Origin: Helicobacter sp. 11-8110
GTDB taxonomy: Bacteria > Campylobacterota > Campylobacteria > Campylobacterales > Helicobacteraceae
Reading direction: 5' to 3'
NCBI RefSeq assembly: GCF_003288905.1
Contig: NZ_NHYL01000002.1
Coordinates: 1 to 64,000, forward strand
Length of the DNA stretch: 64,000 bases
The notes beneath the pieces are model-generated. The model made no database searches. It was not told the origin of the DNA and saw only the letters and a program-made list of their open reading frames with translations. Of this stretch, positions 19,476-27,679 are shown in pieces. Every line of letters begins with the position of its first letter. The stretch's first letter is position 1. A program made the position numbers and the translations under genes.

Positions 19476-20372
19476 TCAAAGATCTTTTTGGATTTGCTCT
19501 AAAACCTCTTTGGCTTCACCACAAAAATGCTCTTTAAATTGTGTTTTATTAAATGTTCTTTGTCGTTTTGCAAGTTGTGCTGTGTGTGTGGAGATTAATT
19601 CCTCTAGCTCTTCTTGTGAAATCTGCCCTTCTAAAAATCCTATTATTTCTTTAATGCCAATACTTTTTGCCCATTGATAGATTTTTCCATATCTTTCCAA
19701 AAGTCCCCTAACCTCATCAATAGCCCCATTCTCTAGCATTTGTTTTGTTCTTTGCTTGATTCTTTGGCGTAAAAATTCCCTTTGCCAAACAATCTCATAA
19801 ATTTTACAATTTTCAATAATCGGAATTGGAGGATTTTCTCTAAAATACAAACTAGGAATCTTTGAGGTAATAAAATAAATTTCCAAAGCCCTTTGAATGC
19901 GATAGCAATCTGTTGGCTTAATACGAATCGCCCATTGTTTGTCTATTGTCTTTAAAAAGTGGTATTGTTTTTCTAAATCCCCCAAAGCATTGATTTTTGC
20001 TAAAGTTTCACTCCTTTGATTTTCATCTAAAGAAAAATCTGAAAGTCCCTCCAAAAGTATTTTAAGATAAAAACTACTGCCTCCAACAATCAATAAATTG
20101 TGTTGATTTTTTTGGCAAAAATCCCTTACTTTTTGATATTCTTGAATAAATATTTGAACATTATGTAGTTGTATTGGAGTTAAAATATCAATACCAAAAT
20201 GTGCGATTCCTTCTCTCTCTTTTTTTGTTGGTTTAGCTGAAATAATATCAATTTCTTGATATACGCTTAAAGAATCAAGAGAAAGAATTGCACATTGTTT
20301 TTTTTGTGCAATTTCCAATGAAAGCGCGGTTTTTCCTGAACCACTACCTCCTAAAATGGCAAAAATTTTCAA
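19476..20372 (-). CDS. miaA: tRNA dimethylallyltransferase
   Basis: Transfers a dimethylallyl group to A37 of tRNAs reading UNN codons. P-loop GGSGSGKT at residues 8-15 (usual form GPTASGKT), then LDSLSVYQEI matching the DS-QvY substrate segment, SAKPT and VGGSSFYLK. 298 residues, normal. Its ATG overlaps the proC stop by 4 bases. Confidence 0.93.
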   Translation of the reverse strand: MKIFAILGGSGSGKTALSLEIAQKKQCAILSLDSLSVYQEIDIISAKPTKKEREGIAHFGIDILTPIQLHNVQIFIQEYQKVRDFCQKNQHNLLIVGGSSFYLKILLEGLSDFSLDENQRSETLAKINALGDLEKQYHFLKTIDKQWAIRIKPTDCYRIQRALEIYFITSKIPSLYFRENPPIPIIENCKIYEIVWQREFLRQRIKQRTKQMLENGAIDEVRGLLERYGKIYQWAKSIGIKEIIGFLEGQISQEELEELISTHTAQLAKRQRTFNKTQFKEHFCGEAKEVLEQIQKDL

Positions 20373-21109
20373 GCGAAATTTTTAGAAGCCAAAACTGCCT
20401 CAAAAAAAGTGTTTCTCAAGGAATTTTTCTCCAAACTTGCAACACCTTGCGCTGTAGAGCCACCTGGACTCATTACACTTTCTTTTAAAAGCGCTGGATG
20501 AGTTGTCTGCAATAATGTCCCAAATCCCTCAAACAAACCCTCAACAATCTCTTTTGATTCATTACGCGTTAAACCATTTGTAACTCCCGCATCCACAAGC
20601 GATTCAGCTACCATAGCTAGAAATGCAGGAGCACAACCACCAAGTGCCGCAGCTACCGACATCATCTTCTCTTCAATCCAAACGCTTTTCCCAATGGAAT
20701 TAAAAATTTCAAATGCTCTCTGCTTATAAACTTCATCTCCACACAAAGAAGTAATTGATTTGCCAACACTCGCAGCTACATTAGGCATTGCACGAATAAA
20801 AGCTTCTGATTCTATTCTATTTCTTAAAGTCTCTAAAGTAGTAGCATTCAAAATTGAATAAACGCATTTGGCTTTGCCAACAAACTGAAAAGATTGGAGT
20901 GCATAAGGTTTAACACAAAGCAGGATTTCTTGATCTTGCACTTCAATGAGATTGTTATTTTGAGATAATGGAGTGAGTCCTAAATCATCGCAAAACTCAC
21001 GGATTTTTTGTGGATTCCTCCCTGCAACTTGAATATTTGCCTTCTCTTTTAATCCAAGAGCTAAAGCTCTTGCCATTTTACCATAACCCAAAAGAACAAG
21101 AGTTTTCAT
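20369..21109 (-). CDS. proC: Pyrroline-5-carboxylate reductase
   Basis: Last step of proline synthesis, NAD(P)H-dependent. N-terminal GYGKMARAL dinucleotide site, RAMPNVAASVGKS and the C-terminal family signature SPGGSTAQGVASLE. 246 residues, slightly short (typical 260-270). Starts two bases after fliW and overlaps miaA, forming a fliW-proC-miaA run. Confidence 0.94.
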   Translation of the reverse strand: MKTLVLLGYGKMARALALGLKEKANIQVAGRNPQKIREFCDDLGLTPLSQNNNLIEVQDQEILLCVKPYALQSFQFVGKAKCVYSILNATTLETLRNRIESEAFIRAMPNVAASVGKSITSLCGDEVYKQRAFEIFNSIGKSVWIEEKMMSVAAALGGCAPAFLAMVAESLVDAGVTNGLTRNESKEIVEGLFEGFGTLLQTTHPALLKESVMSPGGSTAQGVASLEKNSLRNTFFEAVLASKNFA

Positions 21110-21111
21110 TT

Positions 21112-21543
21112 TTAATTGGCTTTGCTAAAATCAAAAAACTTAGAAATGGGCTCTGAGAGCCCAAAATTTTCATATTTAAAATTCTCTAATACAACTTGCG
21201 CCATAGTCAAGTTCTCAAAATTAAATAATACGGGTGCTAGAAAATTCACAGTTGATTCTTCAATGGGCTCTCTAATACAAACAATATTAAGCGTAACTAA
21301 CTTAGAGTTTTGGGGGTCAATGTTAGTCTTTCCCTTAAGCTCTAAAAGTGCCTTTATAGGAGAAGGAATCTCAAACTCATAATCACTTCGCATTGAATAA
21401 GGATTCACCAAAGTGAAAGAAATACCATCGTTTTCACAGCTTTTTAGTTGCATAAATGTATCATCGTCTTTTGAAATCTTTTCTAATTGCATCTTTTGGA
21501 TATGTTCAAAACCTAAAATCGGAGATTTTACTGCAAATTCCAT
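21112..21543 (-). CDS. fliW: Flagellar assembly factor FliW
   Basis: Binds flagellin and the regulator CsrA and so couples filament assembly to flagellin translation. 143 residues, small beta-barrel type; begins FAVKSPILGFEHI and contains FTLVNPYSMRSDYEFEIP and TVNFLAPVLFN, all typical of FliW. The start is ATG 21543 with AAGGA seven bases upstream, rather than the preceding GTG. Helicobacter carries two FliW paralogues; the position next to bamD-lon matches one of them. Confidence 0.9.
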   Translation of the reverse strand: MEFAVKSPILGFEHIQKMQLEKISKDDDTFMQLKSCENDGISFTLVNPYSMRSDYEFEIPSPIKALLELKGKTNIDPQNSKLVTLNIVCIREPIEESTVNFLAPVLFNFENLTMAQVVLENFKYENFGLSEPISKFFDFSKAN

Positions 21544-21812
21544 CACCTAATCCTTGCTAAAATAATAACAAAATAAACTTTTCATAGTTTATTCACTAGC
21601 AAAATAGCTATCTACCCTAATTGTATAGTGAATTCTAAAATTTAATTCTATCGCAATAAAAACAAAAAATCAATGCAATTTTATAAAAAATGCATTACAA
21701 ATCCGCTATAATTACCACTCATAAAGCTTTTTAAATTAAAATCATTCTGCTTTTAAAGAGTTTGGTATGAAAAGTTTAAAGCTTAAAATTCAAAGATAAC
21801 AAAAGGGAATCT

Positions 21813-22481
21813 GTGAAAAAATTTATCCAATTCTTTCTTATAAGTTTTAGTTTTTTGATAATTTTCAATGCTTGTTCTTCAAAAAACAATGGCGGATTAG
21901 CGCTTGATGAAGTAAATAAACCAGCTGATTATTGGTATCAAAATATGCTTAAAGAAATTCGTAATGGAGATTTAGAAAAAGCCGATAGTTACTTCACTTC
22001 ACTCCAAAGTGAGCATTTGAATTCACCACTATTAAGCGAAGCAATGTTGATTTTGGGACGAGCGCATATGCAAGAAGAGGAATATCTCCTAGCCACATTT
22101 TATTTTGATGAATACACCAAACGCTTTGGAGATGAGAAAAATATTGACTTTATTAGCTTCTTAAAACTTCAAGCCAATTATTTTGCCTTTGCCAAACAAT
22201 TTCGCGATCAGCAACTTTTGGCAAAATCAATCAAAGACGCACAAGACTTTAGCCAAAAATACCCTTATTCACGCTATAGACCTATTGTTGATACTATGCT
22301 TTTAAAACTAGAACTCGCTAATTTGAGCCTTAATAAAGAAATTATTAAACTTTATGAAAAGAAAGATAAACAACAAGCTGCAAAATATTATCAACAAAAA
22401 ATTGATGAAAGTGCTTGGATAAAAGATATTTTTTATCAAGAGGCAGGTTCGCCTTGGTATCAAAAAATTTTTGAATGGTAG
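21813..22481 (+). CDS. bamD: Outer membrane assembly lipoprotein BamD (ComL)
   Basis: Periplasm-facing lipoprotein of the BAM complex that folds outer membrane proteins. Signal peptide with lipobox ending FNAC (Cys at about residue 21). The body is TPR-like helices (ADYWYQNMLKEIRNGDLEKAD; LGRAHMQEEEYLLATFYFDEY). 222 residues, normal. GTG start with AAAGGGAA upstream. A TATAAT about 100 bases upstream (21707-21712) suggests a leader of about 95 nt. lon follows after 9 bases. Confidence 0.9.
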   Translation: MKKFIQFFLISFSFLIIFNACSSKNNGGLALDEVNKPADYWYQNMLKEIRNGDLEKADSYFTSLQSEHLNSPLLSEAMLILGRAHMQEEEYLLATFYFDEYTKRFGDEKNIDFISFLKLQANYFAFAKQFRDQQLLAKSIKDAQDFSQKYPYSRYRPIVDTMLLKLELANLSLNKEIIKLYEKKDKQQAAKYYQQKIDESAWIKDIFYQEAGSPWYQKIFEW

Positions 22482-22490
22482 GATAAATCA

Positions 22491-24908
22491 ATGCAATTAG
22501 AACGCTATGGAGCTTTTCCAAAAAATCTGCCTATTATTTTAGAAGAGGATATGTTTTTATATCCTTTTATGATAGCGCCTCTTTTTATTAATGATGAAGA
22601 AAGTCTTAAAGCCATTGATCTTGCAATGCAAAGCGAAGACAAGCTTATCTTTATCACTGCAATTAAATCTAAAGATGATGAAGAGAATGAAGAATCCTTT
22701 TATGATGTTGGAGTGATTGGAACAATTATGAGGCGTGTAGCCTTGCCTGATGGGCGCATCAAGATTCTTTTTCAAGGGCTAAGCCGTGGGAGTATTGAAA
22801 AACTCATTTCAAAATCTCCCTTGATTGGAGAAATCCAGCCCATTATTTCAAAAAGCTTTGATGCAAGTAGAATCGAAGCCATTCTCTCGGTTTTAAAAGA
22901 AAAATTACGCACCCTTCATAATATTTCTCAAAATTTCTCACAAGACTTGCTAAGAAGCATCAATGAAACAATGGATCCTAATCGTGCTGCAGACTTAATT
23001 GCAAGTGCTACAAGACTAAAAAAAGAGCAAGTTTATAAAATCTTCAAAGAAAATGATCCAGAAGAAAGACTGCTTAGCCTCATTGATATAGTCTTAGATG
23101 AAATCAAAGCTCAACAAATCCAAAAAGAAATTAAAAACAAAGTTAATTTCCAAATGGAAAAAATCAATAAAGAATATTTTTTAAAAGAACAATTAAAGCA
23201 GATTCAAAAAGAACTTGGCGGAGAAAACAAAGACACAGAATTACAAGAATACAAACAAAAACTTGAAAAACTCAAAAATGCTATGAGCAAAAATGCCTAT
23301 AAGGAAATCTCTAAACAAATCAACAAACTTTCTCGTATGCACCAAGATAGCGCAGATGCTAACCTTTTACAAAATTACATCGAATTGGTTTTGGATATTC
23401 CTTTTGGTGCTTATTCTAAAAAATCTCTCAAAATTGAAGAAGTGCAAAAACAGCTCGATAAAGATCACTATGGGCTAAAAAAGCCAAAAGAGCGCATCAT
23501 AGAATACTTTGCTGTGCGAGAACTTCTTGCTTTAAGAGGTAAAAATGATAATGAAAATAAAGGCACGATTCTTTGCTTTTATGGACCCCCTGGAGTGGGT
23601 AAAACAAGTCTTGCAAACTCCATTGCCACTGCCCTCAAAAGAAAACTTATCCGAATCGCGCTAGGTGGCTTAGAAGATGTGAATGAGTTACGAGGACACC
23701 GCCGAACTTATATTGGAGCAATGCCGGGTAGAATCGTGCAAGGCTTAATTGATGCAAAAGAGATGAATCCTGTGATTGTTTTAGATGAAATTGATAAGAT
23801 GCACCATTCTTTCCGTGGCGATCCTTCTTCTGTGTTATTAGAGATTTTAGATCCTGAGCAAAACAAAGAATTTAGAGATTATTACACAAATTTTGATTTA
23901 GATCTCTCCCAAGTGATTTTTATCGCTACTGCCAACGACATTAGTTCAATCCCAGCTCCTTTACGCGACAGAATGGAATTTATTAATATCAATAGCTACA
24001 CTCCTTATCAAAAAGAACAAATTGCAAAGAAATATCTCATTCCTCAAGAAATCAAAAAACATGGCTTACAAAGCAGTGAAGTTAGCTTTAATACACAAGC
24101 TATAAAAAATCTTGTTGAAAAATACACAAGAGAAGCGGGGGTGAGAAATTTAAGACGCAAGATTGCTGAAATCTTACGCAAAGTTGCCAAAGAAATTTTG
24201 CAAAATCCACAAGAAAAAATCACTATTACCAACAAGAATCTATCTCAATACCTTGATAAAATTGTCTTTGAATACGAAAGTGCAAATGCTAAAAATGAAG
24301 TGGGCTTAGTCAATGGACTTGCTTGGACAAGCGTTGGTGGTGATGTCTTAAAAATTGAAGCTTTAAAAATCAAAGGCAAGGGCGGATTGCATTTAACTGG
24401 TAATCTGGGTGATGTAATGAAAGAAAGCGCAAAAATTGCTCACTCTTATATCAAATCCCTAATTGACAGCCAAAAACTAGAAATTGACCCAAGCCTTATT
24501 CCACTTTCTCCCAAAGAAAAGGCAGAGAAAGATTCTGTTGATCTAAGTGAGATTTATAATCGCTTTGATGTGCATTTGCATGTCCCAGAGGGTGCTACAC
24601 CAAAAGATGGTCCGAGTGCTGGAATCGCCATAGCTAGTGCGATTGCTTCAATTTTTTCTAATCGCCCTATCTTAAGCTCTGTTGCTATGACTGGTGAATT
24701 AACTCTAAGAGGCAAAGTTCTTCCCATTGGTGGCTTACAAGAAAAACTCACTGCGGCTCTAAAGTCAGGTGTTAAAACCGCACTTATTCCTAAGAAAAAT
24801 TTTGAGCGTGATTTAAATGAGATTCCAGAAGAGGTCAAAGAGGGCTTAGAAATTTATCCAGTAGAAAATTTCCAAGAAGTTCTAAAATACATCTTTGAAT
24901 CCAAATAG
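22491..24908 (+). CDS. lon: ATP-dependent protease Lon
   Basis: Cytoplasmic AAA+ serine protease that degrades misfolded and regulatory proteins. N-terminal substrate domain (to about 200), coiled coil (about 205-280), AAA+ module with Walker A GPPGVGKT (365-372) and Walker B VIVLDEIDK, and protease domain with the Ser709/Lys752 dyad (DGPSAG; PIGGLQEK). 805 residues, normal. The rnhB start lies inside its last codons, so expression is probably linked. Confidence 0.97.
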   Translation: MQLERYGAFPKNLPIILEEDMFLYPFMIAPLFINDEESLKAIDLAMQSEDKLIFITAIKSKDDEENEESFYDVGVIGTIMRRVALPDGRIKILFQGLSRGSIEKLISKSPLIGEIQPIISKSFDASRIEAILSVLKEKLRTLHNISQNFSQDLLRSINETMDPNRAADLIASATRLKKEQVYKIFKENDPEERLLSLIDIVLDEIKAQQIQKEIKNKVNFQMEKINKEYFLKEQLKQIQKELGGENKDTELQEYKQKLEKLKNAMSKNAYKEISKQINKLSRMHQDSADANLLQNYIELVLDIPFGAYSKKSLKIEEVQKQLDKDHYGLKKPKERIIEYFAVRELLALRGKNDNENKGTILCFYGPPGVGKTSLANSIATALKRKLIRIALGGLEDVNELRGHRRTYIGAMPGRIVQGLIDAKEMNPVIVLDEIDKMHHSFRGDPSSVLLEILDPEQNKEFRDYYTNFDLDLSQVIFIATANDISSIPAPLRDRMEFININSYTPYQKEQIAKKYLIPQEIKKHGLQSSEVSFNTQAIKNLVEKYTREAGVRNLRRKIAEILRKVAKEILQNPQEKITITNKNLSQYLDKIVFEYESANAKNEVGLVNGLAWTSVGGDVLKIEALKIKGKGGLHLTGNLGDVMKESAKIAHSYIKSLIDSQKLEIDPSLIPLSPKEKAEKDSVDLSEIYNRFDVHLHVPEGATPKDGPSAGIAIASAIASIFSNRPILSSVAMTGELTLRGKVLPIGGLQEKLTAALKSGVKTALIPKKNFERDLNEIPEEVKEGLEIYPVENFQEVLKYIFESK

Positions 24909-25509
24909 CCTTTTTACTCAACCCTCACACGATCCCCTTGAAATCTGTGGGATTGATGAAGCGGGTAGAGGTTGTATTGGTGGCTCACTTTTTGTATGCG
25001 GTGTGATTTTAGGTAAATCTTTTCCCAAAAATCTCTTAAACCAACTCCAAGATTCCAAAAAACTCTCTCCCAAAATCCGCGATACTCTAGCCCTGCAAAT
25101 CACGCAATACGCACAATTTCATCTTGTTAAAAAAACTGCACAAGAAATTGATTTAAAAGGATTAAGTCTTTGCCTAAAAGAATCCCTACAAGAAATTCTA
25201 ACTCAACTCAAATCCCCCCACTACCTTTTTGATGGAAATTGTAATTTTCAAATCCAATCCCTACAAACGCTAATAAAAGGTGATTCTAAGGTTTATGCCA
25301 TTAGTGCAGCAAGTATCTTAGCTAAAAATGCTAAAGATAAAGAAAGTATAGAATTGGATTTAATTTATCCGCAATATAATTTTAAATCACACAAAGGCTA
25401 TGGAACAAAAGCTCATATAGAAGCTATCTTAAAATTTGGTTATTGCAAGGAACATCGCCAAAGCTACCACTTAAAAAAACTTCCAAAAACCACAACAACG
25501 CTTTTTTGA
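24895..25509 (+). CDS. rnhB: Ribonuclease HII
   Basis: Removes misincorporated ribonucleotides and RNA from DNA-RNA hybrids. Catalytic GIDEAGRG supplies the first Asp/Glu pair; LQDSKKLSPKIR and YAISAASILAKNAKD follow. 204 residues, normal. Start TTG 24895 is 14 bases inside lon with only a weak ribosome binding site; no better in-frame start was found before GIDEAG. Confidence 0.93.
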   Translation: MNPNSLFTQPSHDPLEICGIDEAGRGCIGGSLFVCGVILGKSFPKNLLNQLQDSKKLSPKIRDTLALQITQYAQFHLVKKTAQEIDLKGLSLCLKESLQEILTQLKSPHYLFDGNCNFQIQSLQTLIKGDSKVYAISAASILAKNAKDKESIELDLIYPQYNFKSHKGYGTKAHIEAILKFGYCKEHRQSYHLKKLPKTTTTLF

Positions 25510-25575
25510 TTTTAATCCTTTTTAAACAATTTTTGATAAAATTGCACAATCTATTTTTAATCGTAAGGCATTATT

Positions 25576-26376
25576 TTGAGTGGGACAATTATAACAATTA
25601 CTTCTGGAAAAGGTGGTGTTGGAAAATCCACTACAACAGCAAATTTAGCAGTTGGTCTAGCCAATGCAGGGAAAAAGGTTGTAGCTGTAGATTTTGATAT
25701 TGGGCTTAGAAATCTTGATATGATTCTAGGCTTAGAAAATCGCATTGTTTATGATATTGTAAATGTTATGGAGGGAGAGTGCAATCTCTCCCAAGCACTT
25801 ATCAATGACAAAAGAGCTAAGAATCTCTACTTTTTACCTGCCTCACAGAGTAAAGATAAAACAATCTTGGATAAAGAAAAAGTTGCCAAACTCATTGAAA
25901 AACTAAAAGAAGAATTTGAATATGTCTTGCTTGATTCACCTGCAGGAATCGAAGGCGGTTTTGAACATTCTATTTTTTTGGCTGATGAAGCCCTTATTGT
26001 CTCCACTCCCGAAGTTTCAAGCGTGAGAGATGCAGATAGGGTGATTGGAATTATTGATGCAAAAAGCAAAAAAGCACAAATGGGTCAAGAAGTTAAAAAG
26101 CACATTATCATCAATCGCTTAAAACCAGAAATGGCTGAAAAAGGTGAGATGCTTAGTGTAGATGATGTCTTAAAGATTCTCTCCTTGCCTCTCATTGGCG
26201 TAATTCCAGAAGATGATAAAATTGTTTCTTCTACCAACACCGGTGAGCCTGTTATCTATGGAAACTCTCTCTCAAGCCAAGCATATAAAAACATTACAAG
26301 AAGAATCTTGGGGGAAGAAGTGCCTTATTTGGAATTAAAGGCTAAAAAAGGATTTTTTGGGAGGCTATTTTCATGA
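25576..26376 (+). CDS. minD: Septum site-determining ATPase MinD
   Basis: Membrane-cycling ATPase that positions the division site with MinC and MinE. Deviant Walker [10 protein letters not shown] (residues 11-19; signature Lys12), [10 protein letters not shown], and a C-terminal amphipathic tail ending GFFGRLFS that binds membrane. 266 residues. Start TTG 25576 after TAAGG. Overlaps minE by 4 bases. No minC is adjacent. Confidence 0.96.
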   Translation: MSGTIITITSGKGGVGKSTTTANLAVGLANAGKKVVAVDFDIGLRNLDMILGLENRIVYDIVNVMEGECNLSQALINDKRAKNLYFLPASQSKDKTILDKEKVAKLIEKLKEEFEYVLLDSPAGIEGGFEHSIFLADEALIVSTPEVSSVRDADRVIGIIDAKSKKAQMGQEVKKHIIINRLKPEMAEKGEMLSVDDVLKILSLPLIGVIPEDDKIVSSTNTGEPVIYGNSLSSQAYKNITRRILGEEVPYLELKAKKGFFGRLFS

Positions 26377-26609
26377 GTTTATTTGAAAAATTTTTTGGAA
26401 ACAAAACAAGTTCTGCGCAAGAAGCGAAAAACCGCTTAACTTTGATGTTAGCTCACGAACGCACAATCAATGTGCCCTATATGGAAGCTATGAAAAAAGA
26501 AATCCTAGAAGTGATTAAAAAATACACAAAAGCACAAAAAATCGACATTAAAACTGATTCTAATCAAAACTTTAACACTCTTGAAGTAGAAATCCTACTT
26601 GAAAAATAA
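26373..26609 (+). CDS. minE: Cell division topological specificity factor MinE
   Basis: Stimulates the MinD ATPase and drives pole-to-pole oscillation. 78 residues; begins [21 protein letters not shown] and contains LMLAHERTI, the MinD-binding region. Overlaps the minD end by 4 bases. Confidence 0.95.
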   Translation: MSLFEKFFGNKTSSAQEAKNRLTLMLAHERTINVPYMEAMKKEILEVIKKYTKAQKIDIKTDSNQNFNTLEVEILLEK

Positions 26610-26615
26610 TTTTGC

Positions 26616-27626
26616 ATGAATAAACTAAACCCTATTACCATAGGAATTATAGCACTTTTACTTGTGCTTTTAGTTTTTAACTTTATCCCCGACCAAGAAT
26701 CAAAGCCAATACAGCAAAAAATACAAACGGCAATAAAAACCAAACCAAGCACTCAAGAAACTCAAGAAACTCAAGAAACTAACAATATGCTGATTCAAAA
26801 AAATCTTGATTTTTTAGAAGAAAATCTCCCACTTCTCAAAGAAAATTTAGAGCCTAAAACTAAACCACTTCCCACTACACCAAACCCAGAATCTCTAGCA
26901 AAAGAAACAAACACTCCAAAAACAACTCAAATCTGCCAAAGAACTAAACCACAGCTTGCCATTATTATTGATGATATTGGCAACTATACACAATATCGTA
27001 GGCTACAGGAAATACCCTATAAAATTACTCCCTCTTTTTTCCCAAAAACCATTGCTTCAAAAAATACACCCCAAATTGCTGCAACTGCGCCCTTTTATAT
27101 GGTGCATTTGCCTCTTGAAGCATTGAATTTTTACCAAAAAGAACATTTATGGCTTTTTAGCAATGATTCTAAACAAATAATTCAAGATAGGATTCAAGCT
27201 ATTAAAAAGGATTTTCCAAATCTGACTTATATCAACAATCACACAGGAAGTAAATTCACACAAGATCCAAATGCCATGCAAAATCTCCTTGCAGTCCTCA
27301 ATGAAAATAAAATTACCTTTGTCGATTCTAAAACCACTCCCAAAACCAAAACAGCTCTTTATTACAAAAACAACCCCACAGCTTCTCTTAATCCTTGCCA
27401 AAATACTCCATTTTTGGAACGCAATATTTTTTTAGATAACGAACTAAATATTTCAAAAATCACACAAAATTTTATAAAAGCCATCGAAACTGCCAAATCA
27501 AAAGGCTATGCAATCGCTATTGGGCATCCTCACAAAGAAACGATTTTAGCTTTAAAAAACGCTTCTGAATATCTCCAAAAGAGTGGAGTGGAAGCCGTTT
27601 ATATAAACGAGCTTATCATTCCATAA
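26616..27626 (+). CDS. Divergent polysaccharide deacetylase family protein
   Basis: 336 residues. One N-terminal membrane anchor (about 9-24), a low-complexity Gln/Thr/Glu/Pro-rich linker (about 25-105), then a periplasmic domain beginning LAIIIDDIGNY with the paired Asp of the YibQ/DUF610 deacetylase-like fold. MVHLPLEA and YAIAIGHPHKET are the other family motifs. Relatives are annotated as divergent polysaccharide deacetylases; no activity is proven. It begins 6 bases after minE. An in-frame 9-bp triplication falls in the linker. Confidence 0.8.
   Translation: MNKLNPITIGIIALLLVLLVFNFIPDQESKPIQQKIQTAIKTKPSTQETQETQETNNMLIQKNLDFLEENLPLLKENLEPKTKPLPTTPNPESLAKETNTPKTTQICQRTKPQLAIIIDDIGNYTQYRRLQEIPYKITPSFFPKTIASKNTPQIAATAPFYMVHLPLEALNFYQKEHLWLFSNDSKQIIQDRIQAIKKDFPNLTYINNHTGSKFTQDPNAMQNLLAVLNENKITFVDSKTTPKTKTALYYKNNPTASLNPCQNTPFLERNIFLDNELNISKITQNFIKAIETAKSKGYAIAIGHPHKETILALKNASEYLQKSGVEAVYINELIIP
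26751..26780 (+). repeat. Three tandem copies of a 9-bp unit, in frame
   Basis: ACTCAAGAA occurs three times at 26751-26777 and is followed by ACT. It encodes Thr-Gln-Glu repeats in the linker of the deacetylase-like protein. Changes in copy number would keep the frame and alter only linker length. Confidence 0.8.
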
Positions 27627-27679
27627 AATTTTTATTAAAAATATGTTAAAATACAGATAAAAAAATAAAGATTTAATGA

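Noticed and set aside
21768-21800. 10-codon leader peptide before bamD
   Set aside because: No ribosome binding site and no attenuator hairpin; likely chance.
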